This document shows, piece by piece, positions 11,979-20,965 of a DNA stretch of 64,000 nucleotides. Numbering within the stretch: position 1 is the stretch's first letter; each line of letters begins with the position of its first letter. The position numbers were made by a program, and so were the translations under genes. Below the pieces are notes generated by a model. It saw only the letters and a list, made by a program, of their open reading frames with translations. It did not search any database and was not told where the DNA came from. This DNA is from Paenibacillus cremeus (lineage in GTDB: Bacteria > Bacillota > Bacilli > Paenibacillales > NBRC-103111), in NCBI RefSeq assembly GCF_007786445.1, contig NZ_VNJI01000006.1, positions 1 through 64,000 of the forward strand, given 5' to 3'.

Positions 11979-12004
11979 AAGACCACTGAAAGGTGGTCTT
12001 TTTT
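11979..12004 (+). terminator. Terminator or attenuator between rpmH and rnpA
   Basis: Stem AAGACCAC / GTGGTCTT with a 6-nt loop followed by six T residues, starting 5 nt after the rpmH stop. As rnpA follows at once, it probably lowers rather than stops rnpA transcription. Confidence 0.75.
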
Positions 12005-12079
12005 GTTTGTTTTCGTTTAAAAGCGCGGAATTTCGTTAACGATAGGGATGGATTTGCTGCGGATGGAGCGGATGCGAGA

Positions 12080-12439
12080 GTGGAGAAGAAAAATCGTCTG
12101 ACGAAAAGAGAATATTTCGACAAGGTCTACCGCTACGGAAAATCGGCCGCGAATCACCAATTCGTTCTTTATTATATGGTACAGCCCAAACAGGAGTCAT
12201 TCCGCTTGGGGGTATCGGTCAGTAAGAAGCTGGGCAATGCCGTAGTGCGCAATCGGATCCGCAGATTATTAAAGGAAATCGTCCGATTAAATGCGGAGCG
12301 GCTCCCAGGAGGCTATGATCTCATTCTTATTGCGAGGAAGCCTGCGGCGGAGATGTCATATCAGGAGATGGAGAAAAGCGTGCTTCATGTGTTGAAACGC
12401 GCCTCACTGCTGCTGCGTAAAGAAGAGATGAAAAGCTGA
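12080..12439 (+). CDS. rnpA: Ribonuclease P protein component
   Basis: 119 aa from a GTG start, the usual RnpA length. It assists the RNase P RNA in maturing tRNA 5' ends. Visible features are the basic N-terminus (VEKKNRLTKREYF), FRLGVSVSKKLGNAVVRNRI with the RNR-type motif, and YDLILIARKPAA. The frame stays open upstream to 11993, but that stretch overlaps the terminator hairpin and does not resemble RnpA, so GTG at 12080 is preferred; its ribosome binding site is only moderate (GGAG at 12064). Confidence 0.9.
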   Translation: MEKKNRLTKREYFDKVYRYGKSAANHQFVLYYMVQPKQESFRLGVSVSKKLGNAVVRNRIRRLLKEIVRLNAERLPGGYDLILIARKPAAEMSYQEMEKSVLHVLKRASLLLRKEEMKS

Positions 12440-12530
12440 TGCCATAGCGAGGGACGTTAGTTTCATTGTGCCCAAAGTTATGGTATAGTTTATTATTGGA
12501 AAAGAAGAGCTGTCGCTCAATTGGGAGGAT

Positions 12531-13274
12531 ATGATTTTGACGCGTCGATTACTGAAATATGCACCGTTACTGGCGGTATTTTTGCTGCTTGCGGGATGCT
12601 CCCCATCTGCGAGTACGCCTATTGACCCCAAGAACGGCGTATGGGACAAGTTTTTTGTCGGGCCTTTAGCAGGAACTTTAGATTGGTTCGCCAACTTGTT
12701 ATGGGGACAGTACGGTTTGTCCATCCTGGTCGTAACGATTATTATCCGATGCATCATTCTGCCGCTGACGCTTAAGCAGTATCGCAGCTCGAAGCGGATG
12801 CAGGATTTGCAGCCGGAATTGAAGAAGATTAAAGAGAAGTTTAAAGACGATGCGAAGAAACAGCAGGAAGAAACGATGAAGCTGTTCCAAAAGGAAGGCG
12901 TGAATCCGCTTGCGGGCTGCTTCCCGGTGTTGGTTCAGATGCCGATTCTGATTGCTTTGTATAACGCCATTATGCGTAACCATCATATTGGAGAGCACTC
13001 GTTCCTCTGGATGCAGCTGGGCACAAAGGATCCATATTATATTTTACCGCTGCTCGCAGCCTTGACGACGTACCTTCAGCAAAAAATGATGTCCTCGCAG
13101 ATGAATTCGCAAATGCAAAGCCTGATGTTTATTTTCCCGGTCATGATTTTTGTGATGGCGATGAACTTTGCGTCGGCACTTCCGTTGTACTGGATTTACA
13201 GTAATACTTTCACGATTGTTCAGTCTTACTTTATTTATCACCGTGGAGCTAATAAGGGTGGACTTAAAAAATAA
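12531..13274 (+). CDS. yidC: Membrane protein insertase YidC / SpoIIIJ type
   Basis: 247 aa. N-terminal lipoprotein signal with lipobox LLAGC (Cys ~23), then the Oxa1/YidC core: LSILVVTIIIRCIILPLTLK, a cytoplasmic charged hairpin (QDLQPELKKIKEKFKDDAKK) and three further membrane segments ending in PLYWIYSNTFTIVQSYF. It inserts proteins into the membrane; the SpoIIIJ paralogue acts in the forespore in B. subtilis. GGGAGG lies before the ATG. The 91-nt gap after rnpA contains an extended -10 (TGGTATAGT, 12481-12489). A second YidC gene may exist elsewhere. Confidence 0.94.
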   Translation: MILTRRLLKYAPLLAVFLLLAGCSPSASTPIDPKNGVWDKFFVGPLAGTLDWFANLLWGQYGLSILVVTIIIRCIILPLTLKQYRSSKRMQDLQPELKKIKEKFKDDAKKQQEETMKLFQKEGVNPLAGCFPVLVQMPILIALYNAIMRNHHIGEHSFLWMQLGTKDPYYILPLLAALTTYLQQKMMSSQMNSQMQSLMFIFPVMIFVMAMNFASALPLYWIYSNTFTIVQSYFIYHRGANKGGLKK

Positions 13275-13289
13275 GGGTGGCCGGATGAC

Positions 13290-13907
13290 ATGAAAAAAAT
13301 CGTGGTTTCGGGCAAAACAATTGATGATGCCGTAAGAAACGGTTTACAGCAACTTGGCGTCCCGCAAGAACGGGTGAAGGTTAACGTTCTGGAGCAGCCT
13401 TCAAAAGGTTTGTTCGGTCTGATTGGAGCGAAGGATGCCAAGGTAGAATTGGAGCTGCTTCCGGACGCGATCGAAGAGGCCATCGCTTTCTTGCGAGATG
13501 TTCTGCAAACGATGCAGCTAGAGGTACGGATTGAACAAAAGCAGGACAAGGACGGCATCGAGCTGCATATGCACGGTACGGACCTAGGAATGCTGATCGG
13601 GCGCCGCGGCCAAACGCTGGATGCCCTGCAATATTTGGTCAATATTGTTGCTAACCGCTACGCGGACCATCACTTGAGGATTGTTCTGGATGCAGAGCAG
13701 TTTCGCGAGCGTCGTAAGAAAACGCTGCAGGAGTTGGCCGACCGGCTGGCTGATCGTGTCATTCGCTCGAAGAAGGAAGTTGTACTGGAGCCGATGTCGC
13801 CGCAGGAGCGCAAGGTGATCCATTCGCAGCTGCAGCAGCATCCGAAGGTTCGTACCTTCAGCCGGGGCGAAGAGCCTGGCCGGAGAGTCGTTATTGTTTT
13901 GCGTTGA
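13290..13907 (+). CDS. jag: RNA-binding protein Jag / KhpB (SpoIIIJ-associated)
   Basis: 205 aa with the three Jag parts in order: Jag_N (~1-55, with KGLFGLIGAKDAKVELEL), a KH domain (~80-150) with the GxxG loop IGRRGQTLDALQYLVN, and an R3H domain near the C-terminus (ERKVIHSQLQQHP). The family binds RNA and affects cell elongation and division in Firmicutes. It starts 15 nt after yidC and is co-transcribed with it. Confidence 0.95.
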   Translation: MKKIVVSGKTIDDAVRNGLQQLGVPQERVKVNVLEQPSKGLFGLIGAKDAKVELELLPDAIEEAIAFLRDVLQTMQLEVRIEQKQDKDGIELHMHGTDLGMLIGRRGQTLDALQYLVNIVANRYADHHLRIVLDAEQFRERRKKTLQELADRLADRVIRSKKEVVLEPMSPQERKVIHSQLQQHPKVRTFSRGEEPGRRVVIVLR

Positions 13908-13916
13908 TTTCCACTT

Positions 13917-13955
13917 GCAATGATGTCATGAATATGACTTCATTGCTTTTTCTTT
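13917..13955 (+). terminator. Rho-independent terminator after jag
   Basis: A 13-bp stem with one mismatch (13917-13929 with 13934-13946), a GAAT loop and a T-rich tail TTTTTCTTT. Confidence 0.85.
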
Positions 13956-14037
13956 AATACAACCTATTTTATTTATAGCAGGACGCTCGAATCGACGTTG
14001 TCGAAGTGCGATTTGAACGGTCAGCAGGAGGAAAATG

Positions 14038-15417
14038 ATGATTCAAGACACCATTGCAGCGATCGCCACACCGATGGGTGAAGGGGGCATTGCGGTGATT
14101 CGCGTCAGCGGGGATGAAGCAGTGCCGGTATGCGGGCGACTGTTTTCGATGGGCAGCAAGCAGCTGACTGAGGTACCGACGCATACAGTACACTATGGCT
14201 ACATTCGGGAGCCGCAGTCCGGAGCCAGGGTGGAAGAGGCTTTGGTGACGGTGATGCGGGGGCCGCGCTCTTTTACCAAGGAAGACGTGGTGGAGATCAG
14301 CTGCCATGGGGGATTCGTTTCGGTTAAAAAGGTGCTCGATCTGCTTCTGGAGAACGGGGTACGTCTAGCGGAGCCGGGGGAATTTACGAAGCGAGCCTTC
14401 TTGAACGGACGGATAGACTTGTCACAGGCAGAGGCTGTCATTGATCTTATTCGTGCCAAGAGTGATCGGGCCTTTCGCATCGCGCTGAAGCAATCGGAAG
14501 GCAGCTTATCGAAGAAGATCAAAGAGCTGAGGCATCAGCTTATCGAGCTTATGGCGCATATTGAAGTCAATATTGATTACCCGGAGCACGATGTAGAAGA
14601 GATGACGAATGCGTTTATCAAAACCAAATGTGCGGATGCGTTAGTGGAAATCGAACGGTTACTTACGACCGCGCAGCAGGGCAAAATTTTACGAGAAGGT
14701 CTCGTTACAGCCATTATCGGGAAGCCAAATGTGGGCAAATCATCGTTAATGAATGCACTTGTCCAAGAGGAACGAGCGATTGTGACGGACATTGCCGGTA
14801 CAACACGAGATGTTGTGGAAGAATACGTACATGTGAATGGGATTCCACTAAAGTTGCTTGATACAGCTGGGATTCGTGAAACGTCGGATGTGGTGGAGAA
14901 AATCGGGGTCGAGAAATCGCGCCAGGCGTTGGCGGATGCCGATTTGATCATGCTGGTATTTAACGGTGCTGAGCCGCTTCAGCCGGATGAGCTCAAGCTC
15001 ATTGAACAGCTCAAGGGCAGGCAAGTGATCGTGATCATCAATAAGTTGGATTTGCCGCAACAGATTGAGGAAGAAGCCTTGAAGCTGACCTTTGGACCTG
15101 AGCATGTGGTTCATTTGTCGCTGCTGAATCAGCAAGGACTTGACGCCTTGGAAAAAGCGATCGCCGGTATTTTCTTCAGTGGCCAGGTGGAGTCGAGCGA
15201 TTTAACCTACGTCAGCAATGCACGGCATATTCATTTGCTGAAGCAGGCGAAGCATGCTCTGACCGAAGCTTATACGGCGACAGAGGATTATGTGCCGATC
15301 GATATGGTCCAGATCGATATTCGCAGTGCTTGGGAGCACTTGGGCGAAATTATTGGAGACTCGGTGAGCGATTCGTTGATCGATCAAATTTTTTCACAAT
15401 TTTGTTTAGGAAAATAG
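14038..15417 (+). CDS. mnmE: tRNA modification GTPase MnmE
   Basis: 459 aa. With MnmG it forms cmnm5U34 in tRNAs. The N-terminal folate-binding domain starts [20 protein letters not shown]; the central G domain has [20 protein letters not shown] and NKLD; the protein ends with CLGK, the C-terminal Cys motif of MnmE. Two ATGs lie side by side; the second (14038) is 6 nt after AGGAGG and is preferred. mnmG follows after 20 nt. Confidence 0.97.
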   Translation: MIQDTIAAIATPMGEGGIAVIRVSGDEAVPVCGRLFSMGSKQLTEVPTHTVHYGYIREPQSGARVEEALVTVMRGPRSFTKEDVVEISCHGGFVSVKKVLDLLLENGVRLAEPGEFTKRAFLNGRIDLSQAEAVIDLIRAKSDRAFRIALKQSEGSLSKKIKELRHQLIELMAHIEVNIDYPEHDVEEMTNAFIKTKCADALVEIERLLTTAQQGKILREGLVTAIIGKPNVGKSSLMNALVQEERAIVTDIAGTTRDVVEEYVHVNGIPLKLLDTAGIRETSDVVEKIGVEKSRQALADADLIMLVFNGAEPLQPDELKLIEQLKGRQVIVIINKLDLPQQIEEEALKLTFGPEHVVHLSLLNQQGLDALEKAIAGIFFSGQVESSDLTYVSNARHIHLLKQAKHALTEAYTATEDYVPIDMVQIDIRSAWEHLGEIIGDSVSDSLIDQIFSQFCLGK

Positions 15418-15437
15418 AGTTTGGGAGGTAAGAAATT

Positions 15438-17327
15438 ATGACATATGTTGCTGGTGAATATGATGTAATCGTCATCGGAGCAGGGCATGCCGGATGCGAG
15501 TCGGCCTTGGCTGCCGCACGGATGGGCTGTGAAACTCTTCTGCTTACGATAAACCTGGATATGGTGGCTTTTATGCCATGTAACCCGTCTGTAGGCGGGC
15601 CTGCTAAAGGGCATGTAGTTCGTGAAATTGATGCACTTGGTGGGGAAATGGGGCGCAATACAGATAAAACGTACATTCAATTGCGGATGCTCAACACGGG
15701 CAAAGGTCCGGCGGTTCACGCACTGCGTGCGCAGGCGGATAAGTTTCTGTATCAGCACACGATGAAGGAAACGATTGAAAAGCAGGAGCACCTCACTCTT
15801 CGCCAAGGCTTGGTTGAGGAACTGATCGTCGAAGACGGTGTATGCAAAGGTGTCGTTACGAAAACCGGTGCTCAATACATGGGGAAATCCGTTGTTCTAA
15901 CAACGGGAACGTATCTCCGCGGCAAAATCATCATGGGCGAATTGATGTACGAAAGCGGTCCGAACAACCAGCAGCCTGCGGTGAAGTTATCGGAAAATCT
16001 GCGCAGTCACGGTCTTGAGCTCGTCCGCTTCAAAACAGGAACGCCGCCGCGCGTGCATAAGGACTCGATCGATTTTTCCAAAACGCAGATTCAGCCGGGG
16101 GACGATAAGCCGAAATTTTTCTCTTACGAAACGACGCAGGAAGTGCCGAATCAATTGCCATGCTGGCTGACCTACACCTCCGAAAAAACGCATCAAATTA
16201 TTAACGATAACCTTCATAGAGCTCCAATGTTTTCAGGTGCCATCGAAGGGACAGGGCCGCGCTATTGCCCATCAATCGAAGATAAAATTGTAAGATTTAG
16301 TGACAAACCTCAGCATCAAATTTTTCTAGAGCCGGAAGGCCGGAATACGAAGGAGTACTATGTCCAGGGGCTTTCGACGAGTATGCCGGAGGATGTGCAG
16401 CTGCAAATTCTGCGTTCGATTGCTGGACTGGAAAAGGTAGAGATGATGCGGACGGGGTATGCCATTGAGTATGATGCAGTCATTCCAACGCAGCTGAAGC
16501 CTTCGCTCGAGACGAAAGTCATTGACGGACTGTTCACCGCGGGCCAAATCAATGGTACATCGGGCTATGAGGAAGCGGCAGGGCAAGGAATTATGGCTGG
16601 CATTAATGCTGCGCGCAAGGTGCAGGGGAAAGAACCGGTCATTTTAGATCGTTCAGAAGCATATATCGGCGTCCTAATTGACGATTTGGTAACGAAAGGA
16701 ACTAGTGAGCCGTATCGTTTGCTTACTTCCAGAGCTGAGTACCGGTTATTGCTCCGTCACGATAACGCGGATTTGCGCTTAACTCCGATTGGCCGCGAAA
16801 TTGGACTTATCAGTGAAGAGCGATTTGCGCGTTATCAGGAAAAGGTTCGTTTGGTGGAAGAAGAGATTGAGCGTTTGAAAACAACCAAGGTGAAGCCGAC
16901 ACCGGAGGTTCAGCAGATGCTCGCATCGCTCGATAGTGCAGAATTGAACAATTCTGTTGATCTGCTTTCCTTGCTTCGTCGTCCGGAAGTAACGCTTGGT
17001 CATCTGCATTCAATCTCGCCATCGCCAGCGGCATTGACGGAGGAAATGATTGAGCAGGTTGAGATTCAGGTGAAGTACAGCGGCTATATTGAGAAGCAGC
17101 TTCTGCAGGTAGAGCGTCTTCGTAAGATGGAGAAAAAGCGGATTCCTGACGATATTATATATGAGGATATTCACGGGATTGCAACCGAGGCAAAGCAGAA
17201 GCTGGCGAAAATTCGTCCAATTTCGATTGGTCAGGCGTCCCGAATTGCCGGTGTTACCCCTGCGGACATTTCGATTTTGCTCGTTCATTTGGAGCACTAT
17301 AATAAAGTATTGGCGGCAAGATCATAA
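15438..17327 (+). CDS. mnmG: tRNA uridine-5-carboxymethylaminomethyl modification enzyme MnmG (GidA)
   Basis: 629 aa, normal length. FAD-binding Rossmann motif [20 protein letters not shown] at the N-terminus, the GidA signature [15 protein letters not shown], and a second signature in [18 protein letters not shown]. It is the FAD partner of MnmE. The stop overlaps the rsmG start (TAATG). Confidence 0.98.
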   Translation: MTYVAGEYDVIVIGAGHAGCESALAAARMGCETLLLTINLDMVAFMPCNPSVGGPAKGHVVREIDALGGEMGRNTDKTYIQLRMLNTGKGPAVHALRAQADKFLYQHTMKETIEKQEHLTLRQGLVEELIVEDGVCKGVVTKTGAQYMGKSVVLTTGTYLRGKIIMGELMYESGPNNQQPAVKLSENLRSHGLELVRFKTGTPPRVHKDSIDFSKTQIQPGDDKPKFFSYETTQEVPNQLPCWLTYTSEKTHQIINDNLHRAPMFSGAIEGTGPRYCPSIEDKIVRFSDKPQHQIFLEPEGRNTKEYYVQGLSTSMPEDVQLQILRSIAGLEKVEMMRTGYAIEYDAVIPTQLKPSLETKVIDGLFTAGQINGTSGYEEAAGQGIMAGINAARKVQGKEPVILDRSEAYIGVLIDDLVTKGTSEPYRLLTSRAEYRLLLRHDNADLRLTPIGREIGLISEERFARYQEKVRLVEEEIERLKTTKVKPTPEVQQMLASLDSAELNNSVDLLSLLRRPEVTLGHLHSISPSPAALTEEMIEQVEIQVKYSGYIEKQLLQVERLRKMEKKRIPDDIIYEDIHGIATEAKQKLAKIRPISIGQASRIAGVTPADISILLVHLEHYNKVLAARS

Positions 17328-18049
17328 TGGATGCAATTCAGAAGCATTTTACAGATTTGTTAAAAAATAAGGGAATTGTTCTGTCGGAGCATCAATTAGG
17401 CCAATTCGAGAGTTATTATAGAGAGCTTGTGGATTGGAATGAACGGATGAACTTGACAGGGATTACGGAGAGGGAGCAGGTTTATATTAAGCATTTCTAT
17501 GACTCCCTTTCTCTTGCTTTTTTTGTGCCGATTGATCAAGTGGTAACACTTGCGGATATCGGTTCCGGCGCAGGCTTTCCAAGTATTCCTCTTAAGATTG
17601 CATTTCCTCAGCTTCAAGTGACGATTATCGATTCGTTAAATAAACGAATTCAATTTTTGAATCACTTGTGCAGTGTGCTGGGTGTCAGCGGCGTTCGTTG
17701 CGTGCATGGGCGTGCGGAAGATGTGGCACAAAATTCTGCGCATCGAGATTCATATGATCTCGTAACGGCGAGAGCAGTTGCGCGGTTAGCAGTATTGAAT
17801 GAATTTTGCTTGCCATTTGTGAAACCGGGCGGTATGTTCGCTGCTATGAAAGGTCAAGAGGTGCAAGCTGAGCTGGACGAATCAAAATTTAGTCTTAAAG
17901 AACTTAAGGGTGACTGGATCCAAACACAGCGATTTGAGCTTCCAGTGGAAGAGTCAACGCGTCATATTGTCATTGTGAAGAAAACGGCCCCGACGCCACG
18001 TAAATATCCACGTAAAGCCGGTGTACCGCTAAAATCACCTCTGATTTAA
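17327..18049 (+). CDS. rsmG: 16S rRNA (guanine-527 N7)-methyltransferase RsmG
   Basis: 240 aa. SAM-binding motif ADIGSGAGFPSIPLKI and the RsmG segment MNLTGITEREQVYIKHFYDS. It methylates G527 (G535 in Bacillus) of 16S rRNA; loss gives low-level streptomycin resistance in many bacteria. It is translationally coupled to mnmG by TAATG. Two nt after its stop is a parS site. Confidence 0.97.
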   Translation: MDAIQKHFTDLLKNKGIVLSEHQLGQFESYYRELVDWNERMNLTGITEREQVYIKHFYDSLSLAFFVPIDQVVTLADIGSGAGFPSIPLKIAFPQLQVTIIDSLNKRIQFLNHLCSVLGVSGVRCVHGRAEDVAQNSAHRDSYDLVTARAVARLAVLNEFCLPFVKPGGMFAAMKGQEVQAELDESKFSLKELKGDWIQTQRFELPVEESTRHIVIVKKTAPTPRKYPRKAGVPLKSPLI

Positions 18050-18051
18050 TA

Positions 18052-18067
18052 TGTTTCACGTGGAACA
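18052..18067. promoter_or_regulatory. parS: parS site (ParB/Spo0J binding), between rsmG and noc
   Basis: TGTTTCACGTGGAACA, one base from the Bacillales consensus TGTTTCACGTGAAACA. It lies just upstream of noc and about 1 kb upstream of soj-spo0J. Confidence 0.93.
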
Positions 18068-18193
18068 TAATGTATGTTAAATGTTTTTTATGAAGCAAAC
18101 TTCTTTTCTTCTGGAGCAGGATTTTTATATGTTTTGGAGAATTTATTATAGTAGTTCATTATTCATCGGTGAAAAGATCGGGTGGTTATCGTA

Positions 18194-19012
18194 ATGAAGG
18201 AACAACTTTCCAAATTGTTCGGACTAACTGATAAAACTTCGACTGACGAAGTGAAAAATGTTCCTGTCAACGATATCGTTCCTAGCCCCTATCAGCCTAG
18301 AACGATTTTTGATGATGAACGGATAGAGGAGCTTTGTCAGACGATTAAGACACACGGTGTCATTCAACCGGTTGTTGTAAGGGTTAGAAACAATCGCTAT
18401 GAGCTGATTGCAGGAGAACGGCGTTGGCGTGCCGTCAAAAAGTTGGGCTATGACACGATTCCTGCGATCATTCGTGATTTCAATGATTCTCAGGCTGCGT
18501 CCATTGCGCTGATCGAAAATCTGCAGCGCGAGGGACTTACAGCGATTGAAGAAGCGATTGCTTATCAGCAGCTTATCGATATGCACAATTTAACCCAAGA
18601 AAGTCTCGCTCAACGGCTAGGCAAAAGCCAATCTACGATTGCAAATAAAATCAGATTGCTACACCTGTCTGAGCCGGTTAAGGTTGCGTTAATGGAACGC
18701 AAAATTACAGAGCGTCATGCTAGAGCTTTGCTTGCGATTGATCAGGAAGATCAGCAAATCAAAGTTCTTGATGATGTAATCAGCAAAGAGCTGAATGTAA
18801 AGCAAACGGAAGCGCGAATTGCTTTTATCAAAGAGTCGGCTAAAGCAAAGGCCAAAGCGAAACGAGTTTCATTCTCTAAAGATGTTAGACTAGCGCTGAA
18901 TACCATTAGGCAATCGGTGGATATGGTAACATCTTCAGGGCTTACGATTAATACGACGGAACAAGATCATGAAGATCATTATGAGATTGTAATTCGTATT
19001 CCAAAGCGTTAA
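18194..19012 (+). CDS. noc: Nucleoid occlusion protein Noc (ParB family)
   Basis: 272 aa. ParB/Spo0J paralogue that binds CTP and Noc-binding sites and stops FtsZ assembly over DNA. The N-terminus MKEQLSKLFGL is a short amphipathic helix like the membrane-targeting helix of B. subtilis Noc, which supports ATG 18194 over the in-frame GTG at 18182; GGGTGG lies before it. The ParB N-terminal domain has PYQPR and AGERRWRAVK (CTP-binding GERRxR), then the HTH SQSTIANKIRLLHL. It sits directly upstream of soj-spo0J as in B. subtilis. No obvious Noc-binding site was found nearby. Confidence 0.93.
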   Translation: MKEQLSKLFGLTDKTSTDEVKNVPVNDIVPSPYQPRTIFDDERIEELCQTIKTHGVIQPVVVRVRNNRYELIAGERRWRAVKKLGYDTIPAIIRDFNDSQAASIALIENLQREGLTAIEEAIAYQQLIDMHNLTQESLAQRLGKSQSTIANKIRLLHLSEPVKVALMERKITERHARALLAIDQEDQQIKVLDDVISKELNVKQTEARIAFIKESAKAKAKAKRVSFSKDVRLALNTIRQSVDMVTSSGLTINTTEQDHEDHYEIVIRIPKR

Positions 19013-19055
19013 AATAGAATAGTATAGTTATAGTTTCATATAGAATATTACACTG

Positions 19056-19158
19056 GCCTCGGATGAGGCTTTTGTTTTCTACGAACATGAAATTGTACTA
19101 AGGTAAAATCGGAAACGTCATTGGGAGATATTTTGCCTCCTCAATGACACTTTTTTTT
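19056..19158 (+). terminator. Two hairpins between noc and soj
   Basis: GCCTC-GGAT-GAGGC followed by TTTTG (19056-19073), and a longer stem, GTCATTGGGAG with CTCCTCAATGAC and one bulge, followed by eight T residues (19117-19158). The second is the stronger terminator and separates noc from soj. The remaining DNA up to 19240 shows no clear regulatory site. Confidence 0.75.
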
Positions 19159-19240
19159 CGACAATTTAGGGTATGAACTAGACTAAAGTACTAATGTATA
19201 TTGATATTTCATTAAGTTAAGTATTTGAGGTGAAATCATT

Positions 19241-19999
19241 TTGTCTAAGACGATCGCCATCACCAACCAAAAGGGTGGAGTAGGCAAAACTACTACTTCT
19301 GTAAATCTAGGTGCTTCTCTAGCGTCTTTGGGAAAAAAGGTGCTTTTGGTAGACATAGACCCACAGGGGAATACAACAAGCGGGATTGGTATTAATAAAG
19401 CGGATGTAACGTACTGCATCTATGATGTGATTATTAACGATGTCCATCCGAAGGATGCTATGTGCGAAACAGCGATTCCCAACCTGAAAATCATTCCTGC
19501 AACTATTCAATTAGCCGGAGCTGAGATTGAGCTTGTTCCTACAATCTCTCGTGAAGTACGGCTGAAGAAGTCGCTCCAGTTGGTCAAGCATATGTTTGAT
19601 TACATTCTAATCGACTGTCCTCCTTCGCTCGGAATCCTTACAGTCAATTCATTAACGGCAGCAGATTCGGTCATTATTCCAATTCAATGTGAGTATTATG
19701 CCCTGGAAGGCTTAAGCCAATTACTGAATACAGTTCGTCTTGTCCAAAAGCATCTGAATACTACGCTTCAAATCGAAGGGGTATTGCTCACGATGTTTGA
19801 TGCGAGAACGAATTTAGGCATGCAAGTTATTGAAGAAGTGAAAAAATATTTCCAGCAAAAGGTTTACCAAACGATTATTCCAAGAAATGTGAGATTAAGC
19901 GAGGCGCCGAGCCATGGGCAATCGATCATTACCTATGATCCTAGATCGAAAGGCGCCGAGGTTTACATGGAATTGGCAAAGGAAGTGATCTCACTTTGA
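19241..19999 (+). CDS. parA: Chromosome partitioning ATPase Soj (ParA)
   Basis: 252 aa. Deviant Walker A KGGVGKTTTSVNLGASLA near the N-terminus, DIDPQGNTTSG as the A' motif and YILIDCPPSLG as Walker B. It works with Spo0J in origin segregation and regulates DnaA. The start is TTG: the frame begins SKTIAITNQKGGVGK and GAGGTG lies 8 nt upstream. The stop overlaps the spo0J start by 4 nt. Confidence 0.97.
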   Translation: MSKTIAITNQKGGVGKTTTSVNLGASLASLGKKVLLVDIDPQGNTTSGIGINKADVTYCIYDVIINDVHPKDAMCETAIPNLKIIPATIQLAGAEIELVPTISREVRLKKSLQLVKHMFDYILIDCPPSLGILTVNSLTAADSVIIPIQCEYYALEGLSQLLNTVRLVQKHLNTTLQIEGVLLTMFDARTNLGMQVIEEVKKYFQQKVYQTIIPRNVRLSEAPSHGQSIITYDPRSKGAEVYMELAKEVISL

Positions 20000-20862
20000 G
20001 TAAGGGATTAGGAAAAGGCTTAGGCAAAGGATTAGATGCACTGCTTCCTGCGCTAAGTATTAATGATGATGATAAAGTAGTTGAAATTCCATTACCACAG
20101 CTTAGACCGAATCCATACCAGCCGAGAAGGAATTTTAACGATGAATCGATTCAAGAGCTGGCAGCCTCAATCAAAGAACATGGCGTAATCCAGCCGATTA
20201 TTGTTAGAAGTGTGCTTAAAGGCTTCGAAATTATTGCTGGTGAGCGTCGCTTTCGTGCATCGCAAGTATGCGGTAATGCGACCATTCCTGCCGTAATTAA
20301 AAAATTTACTGATCAACAGGTTATGGAAATCGCACTGATTGAAAACGTACAAAGAGAAGATCTCAATGCGTTGGAAATCGCAATTGCTTATCAAGCACTC
20401 ATAGACCAATTTTCGCTGACGCAAGAAGTTTTATCTGTTAAAGTGGGTAAGAGTCGCTCGCACATTGCGAATTTTTTACGGTTGCTGCAGCTGCCTGAGG
20501 AAGTGAAAGAGTATGTTTCACGTGGAACATTATCCATGGGGCATGCGAAGGCGATTGTCGGTATTAAGGATAAAAAAGTTATAAAAGCACTCGCGGATAC
20601 GGCTATTAAAGAGCAATGGAGTGTTCGTGAGCTGGAAGAAGAGGTTAAAAAGCTGGAAGAAAAGGCTGATAACAAAAAAGCCAAGCTTAAGCCGAAGCGG
20701 AAAGATCCATACATTAATGAACTCGAAGAAAACTTGCGCGAAGTATATAGAACAACGGTGAAAATTAGACATAGCAATAACAAAGGAAAGATTGAGTTGT
20801 TATACTATTCTAAGGATGATCTGGATCGTCTGCTTGAGCTGCTTCAAGGAAAAACATCCTAA
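19996..20862 (+). CDS. parB: Chromosome partitioning protein Spo0J (ParB)
   Basis: 288 aa. ParB CTPase clamp that loads at parS. The N-terminus is Gly/Lys-rich (SKGLGKGLGKGLDAL, the Soj-stimulating segment), followed by NPYQPRR, GERRFRASQ (CTP-binding) and the HTH VGKSRSHIANFLRLLQL. The start is TTG inside the TTGA overlap with soj. A parS site lies within the gene at 20514-20529, where it encodes part of YVSRGT. Confidence 0.97.
   Translation: MSKGLGKGLGKGLDALLPALSINDDDKVVEIPLPQLRPNPYQPRRNFNDESIQELAASIKEHGVIQPIIVRSVLKGFEIIAGERRFRASQVCGNATIPAVIKKFTDQQVMEIALIENVQREDLNALEIAIAYQALIDQFSLTQEVLSVKVGKSRSHIANFLRLLQLPEEVKEYVSRGTLSMGHAKAIVGIKDKKVIKALADTAIKEQWSVRELEEEVKKLEEKADNKKAKLKPKRKDPYINELEENLREVYRTTVKIRHSNNKGKIELLYYSKDDLDRLLELLQGKTS
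20514..20529. promoter_or_regulatory. parS: parS site inside spo0J
   Basis: The same TGTTTCACGTGGAACA variant as at 18052, here inside the spo0J coding region, where B. subtilis also carries a parS. Confidence 0.93.
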
Positions 20863-20873
20863 TCAAACCATTC

Positions 20874-20929
20874 AGCATACCCGGATATTGCTTGTAATGC
20901 ACAGGCAAACTAGGTATGCTATATTTTTG
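20874..20929 (+). terminator. Possible terminator after spo0J
   Basis: AGCATACC / GGTATGCT pair across a 31-nt loop that itself can pair TTGC with GCAA; ATATTTTTG follows. The long loop makes this a weak call. Confidence 0.45.
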
Positions 20930-20965
20930 TGGTTAATGAAATTGCAGAAAGGTGGGGATAACGAA

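Noticed and set aside
11993-12079. 29-codon upstream extension of rnpA
   Set aside because: It starts within the rpmH terminator stem and does not look like RnpA; the GTG at 12080 gives the normal length.
18050-19240. Noc-binding site (ATTTCCCGGGAAAT) near noc
   Set aside because: No match was found by eye; only parS is present.
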